This document shows positions 42,994-51,906 of a stretch of DNA of 64,000 nt, in pieces. Every line of letters starts with the position of its first letter. Positions within the stretch are counted from its first letter, which is position 1. The notes beneath the pieces were generated by a model. It was given only the letters and a program-made list of their open reading frames with translations. It did no database searches and was not told where the DNA came from. The position numbers and the translations under genes are program-made. This stretch comes from Rhodobacterales bacterium RIFCSPHIGHO2_02_FULL_62_130 (lineage in GTDB: Bacteria; Pseudomonadota; Alphaproteobacteria; Rhodobacterales; Rhodobacteraceae): the NCBI GenBank assembly GCA_001828855.1, contig MHZT01000046.1, positions 1-64,000 of the forward strand. Reading direction: 5' to 3'.

Positions 42994-44114
42994 GCGCGCA
43001 CCAGTGCTGCGGTGGCAAGGGCGGCGATGCCCTCTTCGCGCCCCGTAAAGCCCAGACGTTCCGAGGTGGTGGCTTTGACGCTGATCCGGTCCATCTCTAC
43101 TCCCATAATCTTGGCCAAGGCGGCGCGCATGGCTTCGGCATGTGGGCCGATCTTGGGGCGTTCGCAAACCAATGTCACGTCACAGTTGGCAAGGCTGAAG
43201 CCACGGGCGGCAACACGCTCCATCGCGTGGCGCAGGAAAATCGCGCTGTCAGCGCCCTTCCATTGCGGATCGGAGGGCGGGAAATGCCTGCCGATATCGC
43301 CCTCGGCCAGCGCGCCATAGATCGCATCGGTCAGCGCATGCATGCCGACATCGGCATCGGAATGGCCCAGAAGCGCCTTGCCATGCGGCAGTTTCACCCC
43401 GCAAAGCCAGACGTGATCGCCATCGGTAAAGGCATGCACGTCATAGCCATTGCCCAGTCTGATATCCATGCGTCTGCCCTTCAGGATCGCTTCGGCCCGC
43501 TGGAAATCCTGCGGGTAGGTCAGTTTCAGATTGTCCTCATGGCCTTCGACGATGGCAACCGTCAAGCCTGCCGCGCGCGCCACTTCGACATCATCGGCGG
43601 CATTGCCGGGGTGGGCGTCATGGGCGGCAAGAATGGCGTCATAGCGAAAGCCCTGCGGGGTTTGCGCGCGAAACAGCCCCGAACGGTCTTGCGTGCCGGA
43701 CACCAGTCCAGCATCGCCGCGCCACAGCGCATCGCTGATCGGCAGGGCCGGGGCCGCGCCTGCGTGATCGTCCAAAGCGGTCAGCACATTGGCAATCACC
43801 GATCCCGGCACCAAGGGCCGCGCGCCGTCATGGATCAGCACCCGGGTCACGCCGCTGCCTGCCAAAGCCCGCAACGCATTATGGACCGAGGCCGCGCGGG
43901 TGGCACCGCCTTCGACCAATTCGATATCGCCCCCCAAGGTCTGCGCCCATGCGCGGTCTTCGGGATGAATCGTCAGCACACGGCGAAAGCCTGCAAACGC
44001 CTCAAGAGTATGGGCCAGCACAGGCCGCCCCGCCAGCATCTGCCACTGCTTGGGCAGATCGCCACCCGCACGGGTGCCACGCCCTGCGGCGGTGATGATT
44101 GCGACTGTGGTCAT
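42990..44114 (-). CDS. ispDF: Bifunctional IspD/IspF enzyme of the MEP isoprenoid pathway
   Basis: A 374-residue fusion. Residues 1-215 are 2-C-methyl-D-erythritol 4-phosphate cytidylyltransferase ([40 protein letters not shown]). Residues 217-374 are 2-C-methyl-D-erythritol 2,4-cyclodiphosphate synthase ([51 protein letters not shown]). The fusion is common in alphaproteobacteria and joins non-consecutive steps of the pathway. AGAGGAAG precedes ATG 44114. It is divergent from dusB. Confidence 0.96.
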   Translation of the reverse strand: MTTVAIITAAGRGTRAGGDLPKQWQMLAGRPVLAHTLEAFAGFRRVLTIHPEDRAWAQTLGGDIELVEGGATRAASVHNALRALAGSGVTRVLIHDGARPLVPGSVIANVLTALDDHAGAAPALPISDALWRGDAGLVSGTQDRSGLFRAQTPQGFRYDAILAAHDAHPGNAADDVEVARAAGLTVAIVEGHEDNLKLTYPQDFQRAEAILKGRRMDIRLGNGYDVHAFTDGDHVWLCGVKLPHGKALLGHSDADVGMHALTDAIYGALAEGDIGRHFPPSDPQWKGADSAIFLRHAMERVAARGFSLANCDVTLVCERPKIGPHAEAMRAALAKIMGVEMDRISVKATTSERLGFTGREEGIAALATAALVRA

Positions 44115-44195
44115 GCACTTCCTCTTTGTTTCTGTCTATGACAAGGCGGGGGCGATGACAATCTGGCCGCGAAATGCAGCTAGTCCGCCTATTAT

Positions 44196-44226
44196 TTGTG
44201 CATTGCATGAATTTAAGGCATATAAC
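44196..44226 (+). promoter_or_regulatory. Possible promoter of the dusB-ntrBC operon
   Basis: A -35-like TTGTGC (44196-44201) and a -10-like CATATA (44219-44224), 17 bases apart, lie in the AT-richest part of the ispDF/dusB divergent region. In R. capsulatus the homologous nifR3-ntrB-ntrC operon is read from a promoter upstream of nifR3. Confidence 0.4.
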
Positions 44227-44289
44227 TGTGGTCAGCCCCTTGGTCTTTGCCGGCGGCAGGCGCATCTATTCGGAATGAAGGTTCAACCC

Positions 44290-45279
44290 ATGCCCTATAA
44301 CCTTGGCACGATCACGCTGACCCCGCCGGTGCTGTTGGCCCCGATGGCGGGGATTACGGATTTGCCCTTCCGCCGTCTGGTGGCGCGCTTTGGCGTGGGC
44401 TTGGTGGTTTCGGAAATGGTCGCCAGTCAAGAGGTGGTGCAGGCCAAACCCTTGGCGCGGGCGCGGGCCGAACTGGGGTTCGGCGAAAGCGCTACCGCTG
44501 TGCAACTGGTGGGACGCGAGGCGCATTGGATGGCCGAAGCCGCGCGCTTTGTCGAAGCACAGGGCGCGCAGATCATAGACATCAATATGGGTTGCCCCGC
44601 GAAACGTGTGACAAGCGCGGGCGGATCGGGGGCTTGCGGCTCGGCGCTGATGCGCGATCTCGATCAGGCGCTGCGGTTGATCGAGGCGGTGGTGGGTGCC
44701 GTGTCGGTGCCGGTCACGCTGAAAACCCGTCTGGGGTGGGATGATGACAGCCTGAATGCGCCGGAATTGGCCGCAAGGGCCGAAGCTGCGGGCATCCGCA
44801 TGGTGACGATCCACGGTCGCACCCGCTGTCAGTTCTATAAGGGCCGCGCCGATTGGGCGGCGATCCGCGCGGTGAAGGATGCGGTTTCGATCCCCGTCAT
44901 TGCCAATGGCGATATTGTCGATGTGGCAACGGCGCGGCTGGCGTTGCAGCAATCGGGCGCGGACGGGGTGATGATCGGGCGCGGCGCACAGGGCGCACCG
45001 TGGCGCTTGGCACAGGTGGGGGCGGCTTTGTGGGGCAGGCCTGCGCCTGTGGTGCCGCAAGGGGCAGATCTGGCCGATCTGGTGATCGGGCATTATCAGG
45101 ACGTGCTGTCCTTCTATGGCCGCGATCTGGGTGTGAAGGTCGCGCGCAAGCATCTGGGCTGGTTCATGGACGAGGCGGGCGCCCTGACGGGCCGCGATGC
45201 GATCCTGACCGCGCAAGACCCCGCGCAGGTTGAAATCCTGCTGGCCCGCACCTTTACAGACCAAGCGGAGGCGGCATGA
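44290..45279 (+). CDS. dusB: tRNA-dihydrouridine synthase B (NifR3)
   Basis: DusB/NifR3, 329 residues, FMN-dependent reduction of uridine in tRNA D-loops. ATG 44290 has AAGG at an eight-base distance; ATG 44275 is an in-frame alternative adding five residues. The motifs are VLLAPMAGITDLPFR at the start, the active-site Cys in INMGCPAKRV, LKTRLGWDDDS, VTIHGRTRCQFYKG, and the phosphate-binding IANGDIVD / GVMIGRGAQGAPW. In Rhodobacter this gene was first found as nifR3, the promoter-proximal gene of the ntrBC operon. Here too it overlaps ntrB by ATGA. Confidence 0.96.
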   Translation: MPYNLGTITLTPPVLLAPMAGITDLPFRRLVARFGVGLVVSEMVASQEVVQAKPLARARAELGFGESATAVQLVGREAHWMAEAARFVEAQGAQIIDINMGCPAKRVTSAGGSGACGSALMRDLDQALRLIEAVVGAVSVPVTLKTRLGWDDDSLNAPELAARAEAAGIRMVTIHGRTRCQFYKGRADWAAIRAVKDAVSIPVIANGDIVDVATARLALQQSGADGVMIGRGAQGAPWRLAQVGAALWGRPAPVVPQGADLADLVIGHYQDVLSFYGRDLGVKVARKHLGWFMDEAGALTGRDAILTAQDPAQVEILLARTFTDQAEAA

Positions 45280-46361
45280 GCGAACCCGACGCATCGGCCC
45301 TTTGGGCATCGCTGCCGCTGCCAGCCCTGCTGGTCGGTCCCGACAACCGCATTTCCGAGGTGAACCCTGCGGCGGAAACCTTTTTGAATCTGTCCTCGCG
45401 CAGCCTTGTCGGGCATCCGGTGCTGGATCGTCTGTCCATTGATGCGCCGATGGATGATGCCTTTGCCCGCGCCCGCGCCAATCGCGCGCCGCTGTTCATT
45501 GCCGAAGCCGATGTGACCACGGGCGAGCGTGCGCCGGTGCAATGCGCGCTTCAGGTCGCCCCTTTGCAGGATGCCGAGGGCGTGCTGATCCTGCTGATCT
45601 CGCCGCGCGAGATTGCGGATCGGCTGGGGCGGTCTTTGTCGATTTCGGCGGCGGCCAAATCGGCCATCGGCATGGCGGAAATGCTGGCGCATGAAATCAA
45701 GAACCCGCTGGCGGGGATTTCAGGGGCCGCGCAATTGCTGGCGATGGGGCTTTCGCCCGAGGATCGGGAATTGACCGATCTGATCGTCGAGGAAACCCGC
45801 CGTGTGGTCAAACTGCTGGAACAGGTCGAACAGTTCGGCAACCTGCGCCCACCCGCCCGCCGCGCGGTGAATATCCATGATGCGCTGGACCGCGCGCGGC
45901 GTTCGGCTTTGGTCGGGTTTGGCGCGCAGATGACCATCATCGAGGATTACGATCCGTCCTTGCCCGCCACCTATGTTGACCCTGACCAGTTGATGCAGGT
46001 GTTCCTGAACCTGTTGAAGAACGCCTCGGAAGCTGCTGGTTCCAAAGGCGGAACCATCCGGTTGCGGACCTTTTATGATCGTGCGTTGCGGCGGCGGCGC
46101 AAGGATGGCACCGGTGCTGCCCTGCCGCTTCAGATCGAGATTTCCGACGACGGCCCCGGCATCCCCGCCGACATTGCCGCCGATATATTCGAGCCTTTCG
46201 TATCAGGGCGCGAGAACGGCACCGGGCTGGGCTTGGCCTTGGTGTCCAAAATCATATCCGACCACGAGGGCTGGATTTCCGTCGACAGCTCCCCCGGTCG
46301 CACCGTGTTCCGCCTGTCGCTGCCGATGGCCCCGCGTGAGATTACAGAGGAGACTCGCTGA
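45276..46361 (+). CDS. ntrB: Nitrogen regulation sensor kinase NtrB
   Basis: NtrB (GlnL), 361 residues, cytoplasmic PII-controlled histidine kinase/phosphatase. The PAS domain is at about residues 10-125 ([24 protein letters not shown]). The H-box is [19 protein letters not shown] with His139. The N-box is [13 protein letters not shown], and the G boxes are ISDDGPGIP and [12 protein letters not shown]. It overlaps dusB upstream (ATGA) and ntrC downstream (TGATG). Partner: the NtrC encoded next. Confidence 0.96.
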   Translation: MSEPDASALWASLPLPALLVGPDNRISEVNPAAETFLNLSSRSLVGHPVLDRLSIDAPMDDAFARARANRAPLFIAEADVTTGERAPVQCALQVAPLQDAEGVLILLISPREIADRLGRSLSISAAAKSAIGMAEMLAHEIKNPLAGISGAAQLLAMGLSPEDRELTDLIVEETRRVVKLLEQVEQFGNLRPPARRAVNIHDALDRARRSALVGFGAQMTIIEDYDPSLPATYVDPDQLMQVFLNLLKNASEAAGSKGGTIRLRTFYDRALRRRRKDGTGAALPLQIEISDDGPGIPADIAADIFEPFVSGRENGTGLGLALVSKIISDHEGWISVDSSPGRTVFRLSLPMAPREITEETR

Positions 46362-47731
46362 TGGATGGCACAGTTCTTGTAGCCGATGACGACCGCACGA
46401 TCCGCACGGTCCTGACCCAGGCGCTGACGCGGGCGGGGTGCAAGGTGCATGCCACCTCCAGTCTGATGACGCTGATGCGCTGGGTCGAAGAGGGCAAAGG
46501 TGATCTGGTGATTTCCGATGTCATCATGCCGGACGGCAACGGGCTGGAAGCGCTGCCGCAAATCGCCAAACTGCGCCCCGGCCTGCCGGTGATCGTGATT
46601 TCGGCGCAAAACACCATCATGACCGCGATTCAGGCCGCCGAGGCCGAGGCCTTTGACTATCTGCCGAAACCCTTCGATCTGCCTGATCTGATGAAGCGAT
46701 CAGCCAAGGCGCTTGACGTGAAACGGCGGGCAAAGCCGGCGGTGGCGGTGACCCCGCGCGAAGAGGGCGACGATCTGCCCTTGGTGGGGCGCACGCCTGC
46801 GATGCAGACGCTCTACCGGCTGGTGGCGCGGGTGATGAATGCGGATCTGCCGGTGCTGATCACCGGCGAATCCGGCACGGGCAAATCCCTGATCGCACGG
46901 GCGATTCACGATTTCTCGGACCGGCGGTCACAGCCTTTTGTGGTGGCGCAGGCGGGCGATCTGGGCGGCGTGGACGGCATCTCGGCACTGCTGGCCAAAT
47001 CGCGCGGCGGATCGCTTGTGCTGGACGAGGTTTCGGATTTCGACGAGGACGCGCAGGCCCGTCTGGTGCGGATGCTGGATGTGATGGGCGCGCATGCCCC
47101 CCGCATCATGGCCAACTCGCAAGCCGATCTGACGCAAGCGATGGAGGCGGGGCGGTTCCGCAAGGATCTGTATTACCGGTTGGGGGGGGTCACCTTGGCC
47201 GTGCCGCCCTTGCGTGAACGGGTCGAGGATATTCCGCTTTTGGCCGAGCATTTCCTTTCCCGCGGGGCGCGCGATCTGGGGGTTGAACGCAGGCTTTCGG
47301 CGGACGCGCTTGCGCTGATCCGCGCGCATCCCTGGCCCGGCAACGTGCGGCAGTTGGAAAATACCCTGCGACGCTTGCTTGTCACCTCGTCCGAGCCGGA
47401 AATCAGCAAGGCCGAGGTGGAAATGGCCTTGGGCGGCGCGCAGGCCATGCCTCTGCCGCGCAGCGGCGCGGTGGATGGCGAGAAGCTTTCCGCCTCGGTC
47501 GCGCGGCATCTGAAGCGCTATTTCGACCTGCATGGCGGGCAATTGCCGCCCGCGGGTGTCTATGACCGCATCCTGCGCGAGATGGAGATTCCGCTGATCG
47601 AGATCGCCTTGGATGCGACGGGGGGCAATCAGGCCAAATGTGCGGATCTGCTTGGGATCAACCGCAATACTTTGCGTAAGAAGATCACCGACCTCGATAT
47701 TCAGGTGACACGTCGCCGCAAACTGATGTAA
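46361..47731 (+). CDS. ntrC: Nitrogen regulation response regulator NtrC (sigma70-type, no GAFTGA)
   Basis: NtrC, 456 residues. The receiver domain (1-120) has phospho-acceptor Asp53 in [11 protein letters not shown]. The AAA+ domain (about 138-370) has Walker A GESGTGKS and Walker [13 protein letters not shown], but the L1 loop that should carry GAFTGA is replaced by a short stretch between [10 protein letters not shown] and ALLAKSRGG. The C-terminal Fis-type helix-turn-helix is [30 protein letters not shown] is needed to remodel sigma54 polymerase. R. capsulatus NtrC also lacks it and activates sigma70 promoters, so the same is expected here. Confidence 0.95.
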   Translation: MDGTVLVADDDRTIRTVLTQALTRAGCKVHATSSLMTLMRWVEEGKGDLVISDVIMPDGNGLEALPQIAKLRPGLPVIVISAQNTIMTAIQAAEAEAFDYLPKPFDLPDLMKRSAKALDVKRRAKPAVAVTPREEGDDLPLVGRTPAMQTLYRLVARVMNADLPVLITGESGTGKSLIARAIHDFSDRRSQPFVVAQAGDLGGVDGISALLAKSRGGSLVLDEVSDFDEDAQARLVRMLDVMGAHAPRIMANSQADLTQAMEAGRFRKDLYYRLGGVTLAVPPLRERVEDIPLLAEHFLSRGARDLGVERRLSADALALIRAHPWPGNVRQLENTLRRLLVTSSEPEISKAEVEMALGGAQAMPLPRSGAVDGEKLSASVARHLKRYFDLHGGQLPPAGVYDRILREMEIPLIEIALDATGGNQAKCADLLGINRNTLRKKITDLDIQVTRRRKLM

Positions 47732-47825
47732 AACCGCAACATCAAGCGTGTCATGGATGTCGCGGCATTCCTCTGGCACAAGATGTTGCAGGCCAGCGCC
47801 TGCGTAACAGTGGGATAAGGGTATC

Positions 47826-50084
47826 GTGCAAGGCGCCTATCGCAGCAGCACTTGGCTGCGCTTCAACAAACTGAGGCGCAAAAAGCGGGTGCAGACGGGC
47901 ATGACCTTTGCCTTGGTGTTCCTTGGGCCTTTGCTGGCCGTGGCCACGTTTCTGGCCTTGGGATTTCTGAACCAAAGCGCCAATAGCCCGTTCTTGCGGG
48001 TGATCTTGCTGGCGGACTTCGTCTATGTGCTGGTGGTGGCGGCGCTTGTGATGGCGCGGGTGGTGCGGATGATCTCCGACCGGCGCAGCCAGTCGGCGGG
48101 CTCGCGGTTGCACCTGCGGCTGACCATGGTTTTCGCGGTTGTGGCGCTGATTCCCACCGTTCTGGTCGCGGTTTTCGCGGTGCTGACCCTGAACGTCGGG
48201 CTTGAGGGCTGGTTTTCCGAGCGGGTCCGCAATGTGGTCGGATCATCGCTTTCTGCCGCGCAGGCCTATGAGGAAGAACACCGTGGCGCGCTGTCGGCCG
48301 ATGCCAATTCTTTTGCCGCCTATCTGAATGTGGCCAAGCAATCGACCTTTTTCTTTGATGACAATCAGGTCCGCCCGATTCTGACGCAAGGCCAGAAGGC
48401 CGTGCAGCGCGGCTTGAAAGAGGCGTTTCTTGTCGATGGTGCGGGCAATCTGAAGACACGCGGTGAGCGGTCTTACCTGTTCGATTTCGAAGCGCCCGCC
48501 GCCACGGATATCGCCCAAGCCAAGGCAGGCGAGACTGTGGTGATCGAGGATTGGGCCAACAACGAATTCCGTGCGCTGGTGCATCTGGACGCTTTTGCCG
48601 ACCGCTATCTCTATATCTCGCGGCAGGTTGATGGGAATATTCTGTCCCTGCTGGATGAAACCAAAGAGACGGTCGCGCTGTATCAGCAACTTGAGTCTGA
48701 ACGTGGCAAGCTGTTGTTCAACTTCGGACTTTTGTATCTTGGCTTTGCACTGATCCTGATTCTGGCTGCGATCTGGCTGGGGCTTTGGTTTGCCGAACGC
48801 CTGAGCCGTCCGGTCGGGCGGCTTGCGGGGGCCGCGCTGCGGGTGGGCGATGGCGATCTGGATGTGCAGGTGCCGGAAGAAGACACCGATGACGAGATTT
48901 CCATGCTGGGCCGCCTGTTCAACCAGATGACGCGGCAGTTGAAAGGCCAGCGCGCGGCGCTTCTGGACAGCAACCGCCAGACCGAGGAACGCCGCCGCCT
49001 GTTCGATTCCGTGCTGTCCAATGTGACGGCGGGGGTGATCGGACTGGACGCCGAAGGCCGGATCGAATTTGCCAACCGCGCGGCGGAACGTCTGCTGGAT
49101 TTTTCCGAAGGCGGTGCGGCGCTTGCGGTGGCGGTGCCGGAATTCGCGGCGCTGTTTGACCGGCTGGTCGAGGGCGGCGGATCGGCGGTGCAGGAAGAAA
49201 TCCGGCTGACCCGCAAGGGCAAGCTGGAAAGCCTGCTGGTGCGGATGAGCGTGCGGCGCGCGGGCGATGACAACCTTGAAGGCTATGTCATTGCGTTTGA
49301 TGATGTCACCGATCTGGTGTCTGCGCAAAGGATGGCGGCTTGGGGCGATGTAGCGCGACGGATCGCGCATGAAATCAAGAACCCGCTGACCCCGATCCAG
49401 CTTTCGGCGGAACGGATCAAGCGCAAGTTCGGCCCGCAGGTGCAAGACCGTGATGACCTTGATCAGTATACTGATGTAATTGTGCGCCAAACCAATGACT
49501 TGCGCCGCATTGTTGATGAGTTTTCCAAGTTCGCCCGCATGCCCGAACCAGATCGGCGCGACACCGATCTGACGGCCTTGGTCAAGGCGGCGGTGATGCT
49601 GCAGGAAAACGGCCAGCCCGATGTGCGCTTTCTGCGGTCCTTGTCCGAGGTGCCAATTCAGCTTGAAATCGACGGCACCATGATCGGGCAGGCGTTAACA
49701 AATCTGATTAAGAACGCCGGTGAAGCTATTGAAACTAAAATCGAAAGTGGCGTTCCTGAAGGATACAAGGGTGAAATCCGCGTGGACCTTTTGACCGAAG
49801 GCACCGAGGCTGTGATCCGCATTGCCGACAATGGCACGGGCCTGCCGCCGGATCGGGCGCGACTGTTTGAACCCTATGTGACGACGCGCGAAAAAGGCAC
49901 CGGATTGGGCCTGCCCATCGTCAAGAAGATCATTGAAGAGCATGGCGGGACGCTGATCCTGACGGACGCGCCCGTGTTTGAAGGTAACACCCATGCCGGG
50001 GCGATGGCGGAAATCCGTTTGCCCTTGGCCCCGCGCAAGCGGACGGGACGTAACGGGGCCGCGTTGGCCCAGGGGGGCGCATGA
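47826..50084 (+). CDS. ntrY: Nitrogen regulation/redox sensor kinase NtrY
   Basis: NtrY, 752 residues, starting with GTG 47826 (AAGGGTATC upstream). Membrane helices are at about 27-48, 60-80, 97-120 and 294-318, enclosing a large extracytoplasmic sensor (about 120-294). HAMP (about 315-370) is followed by a PAS domain (about 390-500). The kinase core has H-box His515 ([14 protein letters not shown]), N-box ALTNLIKNAGEAI, and G boxes IADNGTGLP and GTGLGLPIVKKI. It overlaps ntrX by ATGA. NtrYX systems respond to nitrogen, nitrate and oxygen or redox state in other alphaproteobacteria. Confidence 0.95.
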   Translation: MQGAYRSSTWLRFNKLRRKKRVQTGMTFALVFLGPLLAVATFLALGFLNQSANSPFLRVILLADFVYVLVVAALVMARVVRMISDRRSQSAGSRLHLRLTMVFAVVALIPTVLVAVFAVLTLNVGLEGWFSERVRNVVGSSLSAAQAYEEEHRGALSADANSFAAYLNVAKQSTFFFDDNQVRPILTQGQKAVQRGLKEAFLVDGAGNLKTRGERSYLFDFEAPAATDIAQAKAGETVVIEDWANNEFRALVHLDAFADRYLYISRQVDGNILSLLDETKETVALYQQLESERGKLLFNFGLLYLGFALILILAAIWLGLWFAERLSRPVGRLAGAALRVGDGDLDVQVPEEDTDDEISMLGRLFNQMTRQLKGQRAALLDSNRQTEERRRLFDSVLSNVTAGVIGLDAEGRIEFANRAAERLLDFSEGGAALAVAVPEFAALFDRLVEGGGSAVQEEIRLTRKGKLESLLVRMSVRRAGDDNLEGYVIAFDDVTDLVSAQRMAAWGDVARRIAHEIKNPLTPIQLSAERIKRKFGPQVQDRDDLDQYTDVIVRQTNDLRRIVDEFSKFARMPEPDRRDTDLTALVKAAVMLQENGQPDVRFLRSLSEVPIQLEIDGTMIGQALTNLIKNAGEAIETKIESGVPEGYKGEIRVDLLTEGTEAVIRIADNGTGLPPDRARLFEPYVTTREKGTGLGLPIVKKIIEEHGGTLILTDAPVFEGNTHAGAMAEIRLPLAPRKRTGRNGAALAQGGA

Positions 50085-51496
50085 GCAATATTCTGATCGT
50101 CGATGACGAAAAAGACATTCGCGAACTGATCGGGGATATTCTGAAGGACGAAGGCTATACCATTCGTCTTGCAGCAAATTCTGACGATTGCATGGCCGAG
50201 ATCGACGCCGAACCGCCCAGCCTGATGATCCTTGATATCTGGCTGAAAGACAGCCGGATGGACGGGATCGACATTCTGAAATCGGTGAAGCGCGACAACC
50301 CCGATATTCCGATTGTCATCATCTCGGGGCATGGCAACATTGAAATCGCGGTGGCGGCGATCAAGCAAGGGGCTTACGATTTTATCGAAAAACCCTTTAA
50401 TATCGATCAGTTGATGGTCGTTGTGTCGCGTGCGATGGAAACTTCGCGCCTGCGCCGTGAAAATGCCGATCTGCGACGTCGCGATGTGACCTCATCCGAG
50501 ATGCTTGGATCAAGTACGTCCTTCAAGGCATTGAAATCACAACTGGAAAAGGTCACAAAGTCGAACGGGCGCGTTATGCTTGCCGGGCCTGCCGGTTCGG
50601 GCAAAGAGATGGCGGCGCGTTTCATCCATTCCAACTCCAACCGTGCGGGGGCGGCTTTTGTGTCGGTCTCCTCGGCCACGGTCGAACCCGAGCGGATGGA
50701 AGAAGTGCTGTTCGGCCGCGAAACGGGTGAGCGGGGCGTTGAGAAAGGTCTGTTGGAACAGGCGCATGGCGGCGTGGTCTATTTCGACGAAGTGGCCGAT
50801 ATGCCTTTGGGAACACAGTCAAAAATCCTGCGTGTGCTGACCGAGCAGCAGTTCACCCGTGTCGGTGGATCGACCAAGGTGCGGGTGGATTTGCGGGTGA
50901 TCTCCTCGACCACCCGTGATTTGAGAACGGAAATCGGCGCGGGCCGGTTCCGGCAGGAACTTTATGACCGGCTTAACGTGGTGCCGATTGCGGTGCCGTC
51001 GCTGGAAGAACGCCGCGAGGATATTCCCGAACTGACCGCCCATTTCATCGAGATGTTCCACCGCACCCAAGGCCTGCCGCAGCGCAGCCTGACCCCCGAG
51101 GCCGAGGCGATGTTGCAGACAATGCAATGGCCGGGCAACGTGCGGCAGTTGCGCAATGTGATCGAGAGGGTGCTGATTTTGGGCGAACCGTCCGGCCCGA
51201 TCGAGGCGCGGGAATTGCCGGGGCAGGAAGTCTCGGCCGATCCGGGCGGGCGGCTGGTGCTGGGCGGGGCGATGGCCACGCTGCCGCTGCGCGAGGCCCG
51301 CGAGGTGTTCGAACGCGAGTATCTGCTGACCCAGATCAACCGCTTTGGTGGCAATATCAGCCGCACGGCAGGCTTTGTCGGCATGGAGCGTTCGGCCCTG
51401 CACCGCAAGCTGAAGTCGCTGGGCGTGGTGGGCGGGACCAAGGGTGGTGAGCAGAACGGCGCGGATGAGGACGAAGATTCCGAGGGCGCGCCGTAA
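50081..51496 (+). CDS. ntrX: Response regulator NtrX
   Basis: NtrX, 471 residues. The receiver (1-120) has Asp52 in LMILDIWLKDS. The AAA+ domain (about 140-370) has the degenerate Walker A-position run LAGPAGSGKEMAARF and Walker B GGVVYFDEVADMP. At the GAFTGA position it reads GRETGERGVEKG, so this regulator too is unlikely to drive sigma54 promoters. The C-terminal helix-turn-helix is INRFGGNISRTAGFVGMERSALHRKLKSL. An acidic tail ends the protein. The cognate kinase is NtrY, translationally coupled upstream. Confidence 0.95.
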   Translation: MSNILIVDDEKDIRELIGDILKDEGYTIRLAANSDDCMAEIDAEPPSLMILDIWLKDSRMDGIDILKSVKRDNPDIPIVIISGHGNIEIAVAAIKQGAYDFIEKPFNIDQLMVVVSRAMETSRLRRENADLRRRDVTSSEMLGSSTSFKALKSQLEKVTKSNGRVMLAGPAGSGKEMAARFIHSNSNRAGAAFVSVSSATVEPERMEEVLFGRETGERGVEKGLLEQAHGGVVYFDEVADMPLGTQSKILRVLTEQQFTRVGGSTKVRVDLRVISSTTRDLRTEIGAGRFRQELYDRLNVVPIAVPSLEERREDIPELTAHFIEMFHRTQGLPQRSLTPEAEAMLQTMQWPGNVRQLRNVIERVLILGEPSGPIEARELPGQEVSADPGGRLVLGGAMATLPLREAREVFEREYLLTQINRFGGNISRTAGFVGMERSALHRKLKSLGVVGGTKGGEQNGADEDEDSEGAP

Positions 51497-51548
51497 AGGG
51501 GCCAACTTGCGCCGAAAATTGGCGTTTTGGGGCTGGAATCTGCAAACC

Positions 51549-51590
51549 TTGCAAGACATACTTGGGATGTCCGTATAGGGAACGGACATC
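51549..51590 (+). promoter_or_regulatory. Promoter and inverted repeat ahead of hfq
   Basis: TTGCAA (51549-51554) and CGTATA (51572-51577) form a -35/-10 pair 17 bases apart. Overlapping the -10 is a perfect eight-base inverted repeat GATGTCCG / CGGACATC (51566-51573 with 51583-51590). It could be an operator or a 5' UTR stem that mediates control of hfq. Confidence 0.5.
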
Positions 51591-51619
51591 AGCGCGACTA
51601 CAACAAGGAAAAGAACACG

Positions 51620-51853
51620 ATGGCCGCCGATAAACAGAATTTGCAGGACGCCTTTCTGAACCATGTTCGGAAATCCAAGGTTCCCGTCACAATTTTCCTG
51701 ATCAACGGGGTCAAGCTTCAGGGCGTGATCACGTGGTTTGACAATTTCTGCGTGCTGCTGCGCCGCGACGGGCAATCGCAACTGGTGTACAAGCATGCGA
51801 TCTCGACGATCATGCCGGGTGGTCCGGTCAACCTATATGAAGGTGAAGACTGA
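51620..51853 (+). CDS. hfq: RNA chaperone Hfq
   Basis: Hfq, 77 residues; ATG 51620 follows AAGGAAAAGAACACG. Sm1 is [25 protein letters not shown], and Sm2 contains the conserved YKHAISTI motif. The short form without the long C-terminal tail is usual in alphaproteobacteria. Its hexamer brings small RNAs to mRNA targets; in Rhodobacter it also influences nif gene expression. Location between ntrX and hflX matches the classical order. Confidence 0.98.
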   Translation: MAADKQNLQDAFLNHVRKSKVPVTIFLINGVKLQGVITWFDNFCVLLRRDGQSQLVYKHAISTIMPGGPVNLYEGED

Positions 51854-51906
51854 TCTCTGATCTGCCCGAAGACGATGAGGACGATCCGCTGTTCGAAGAT
51901 GGCGGG

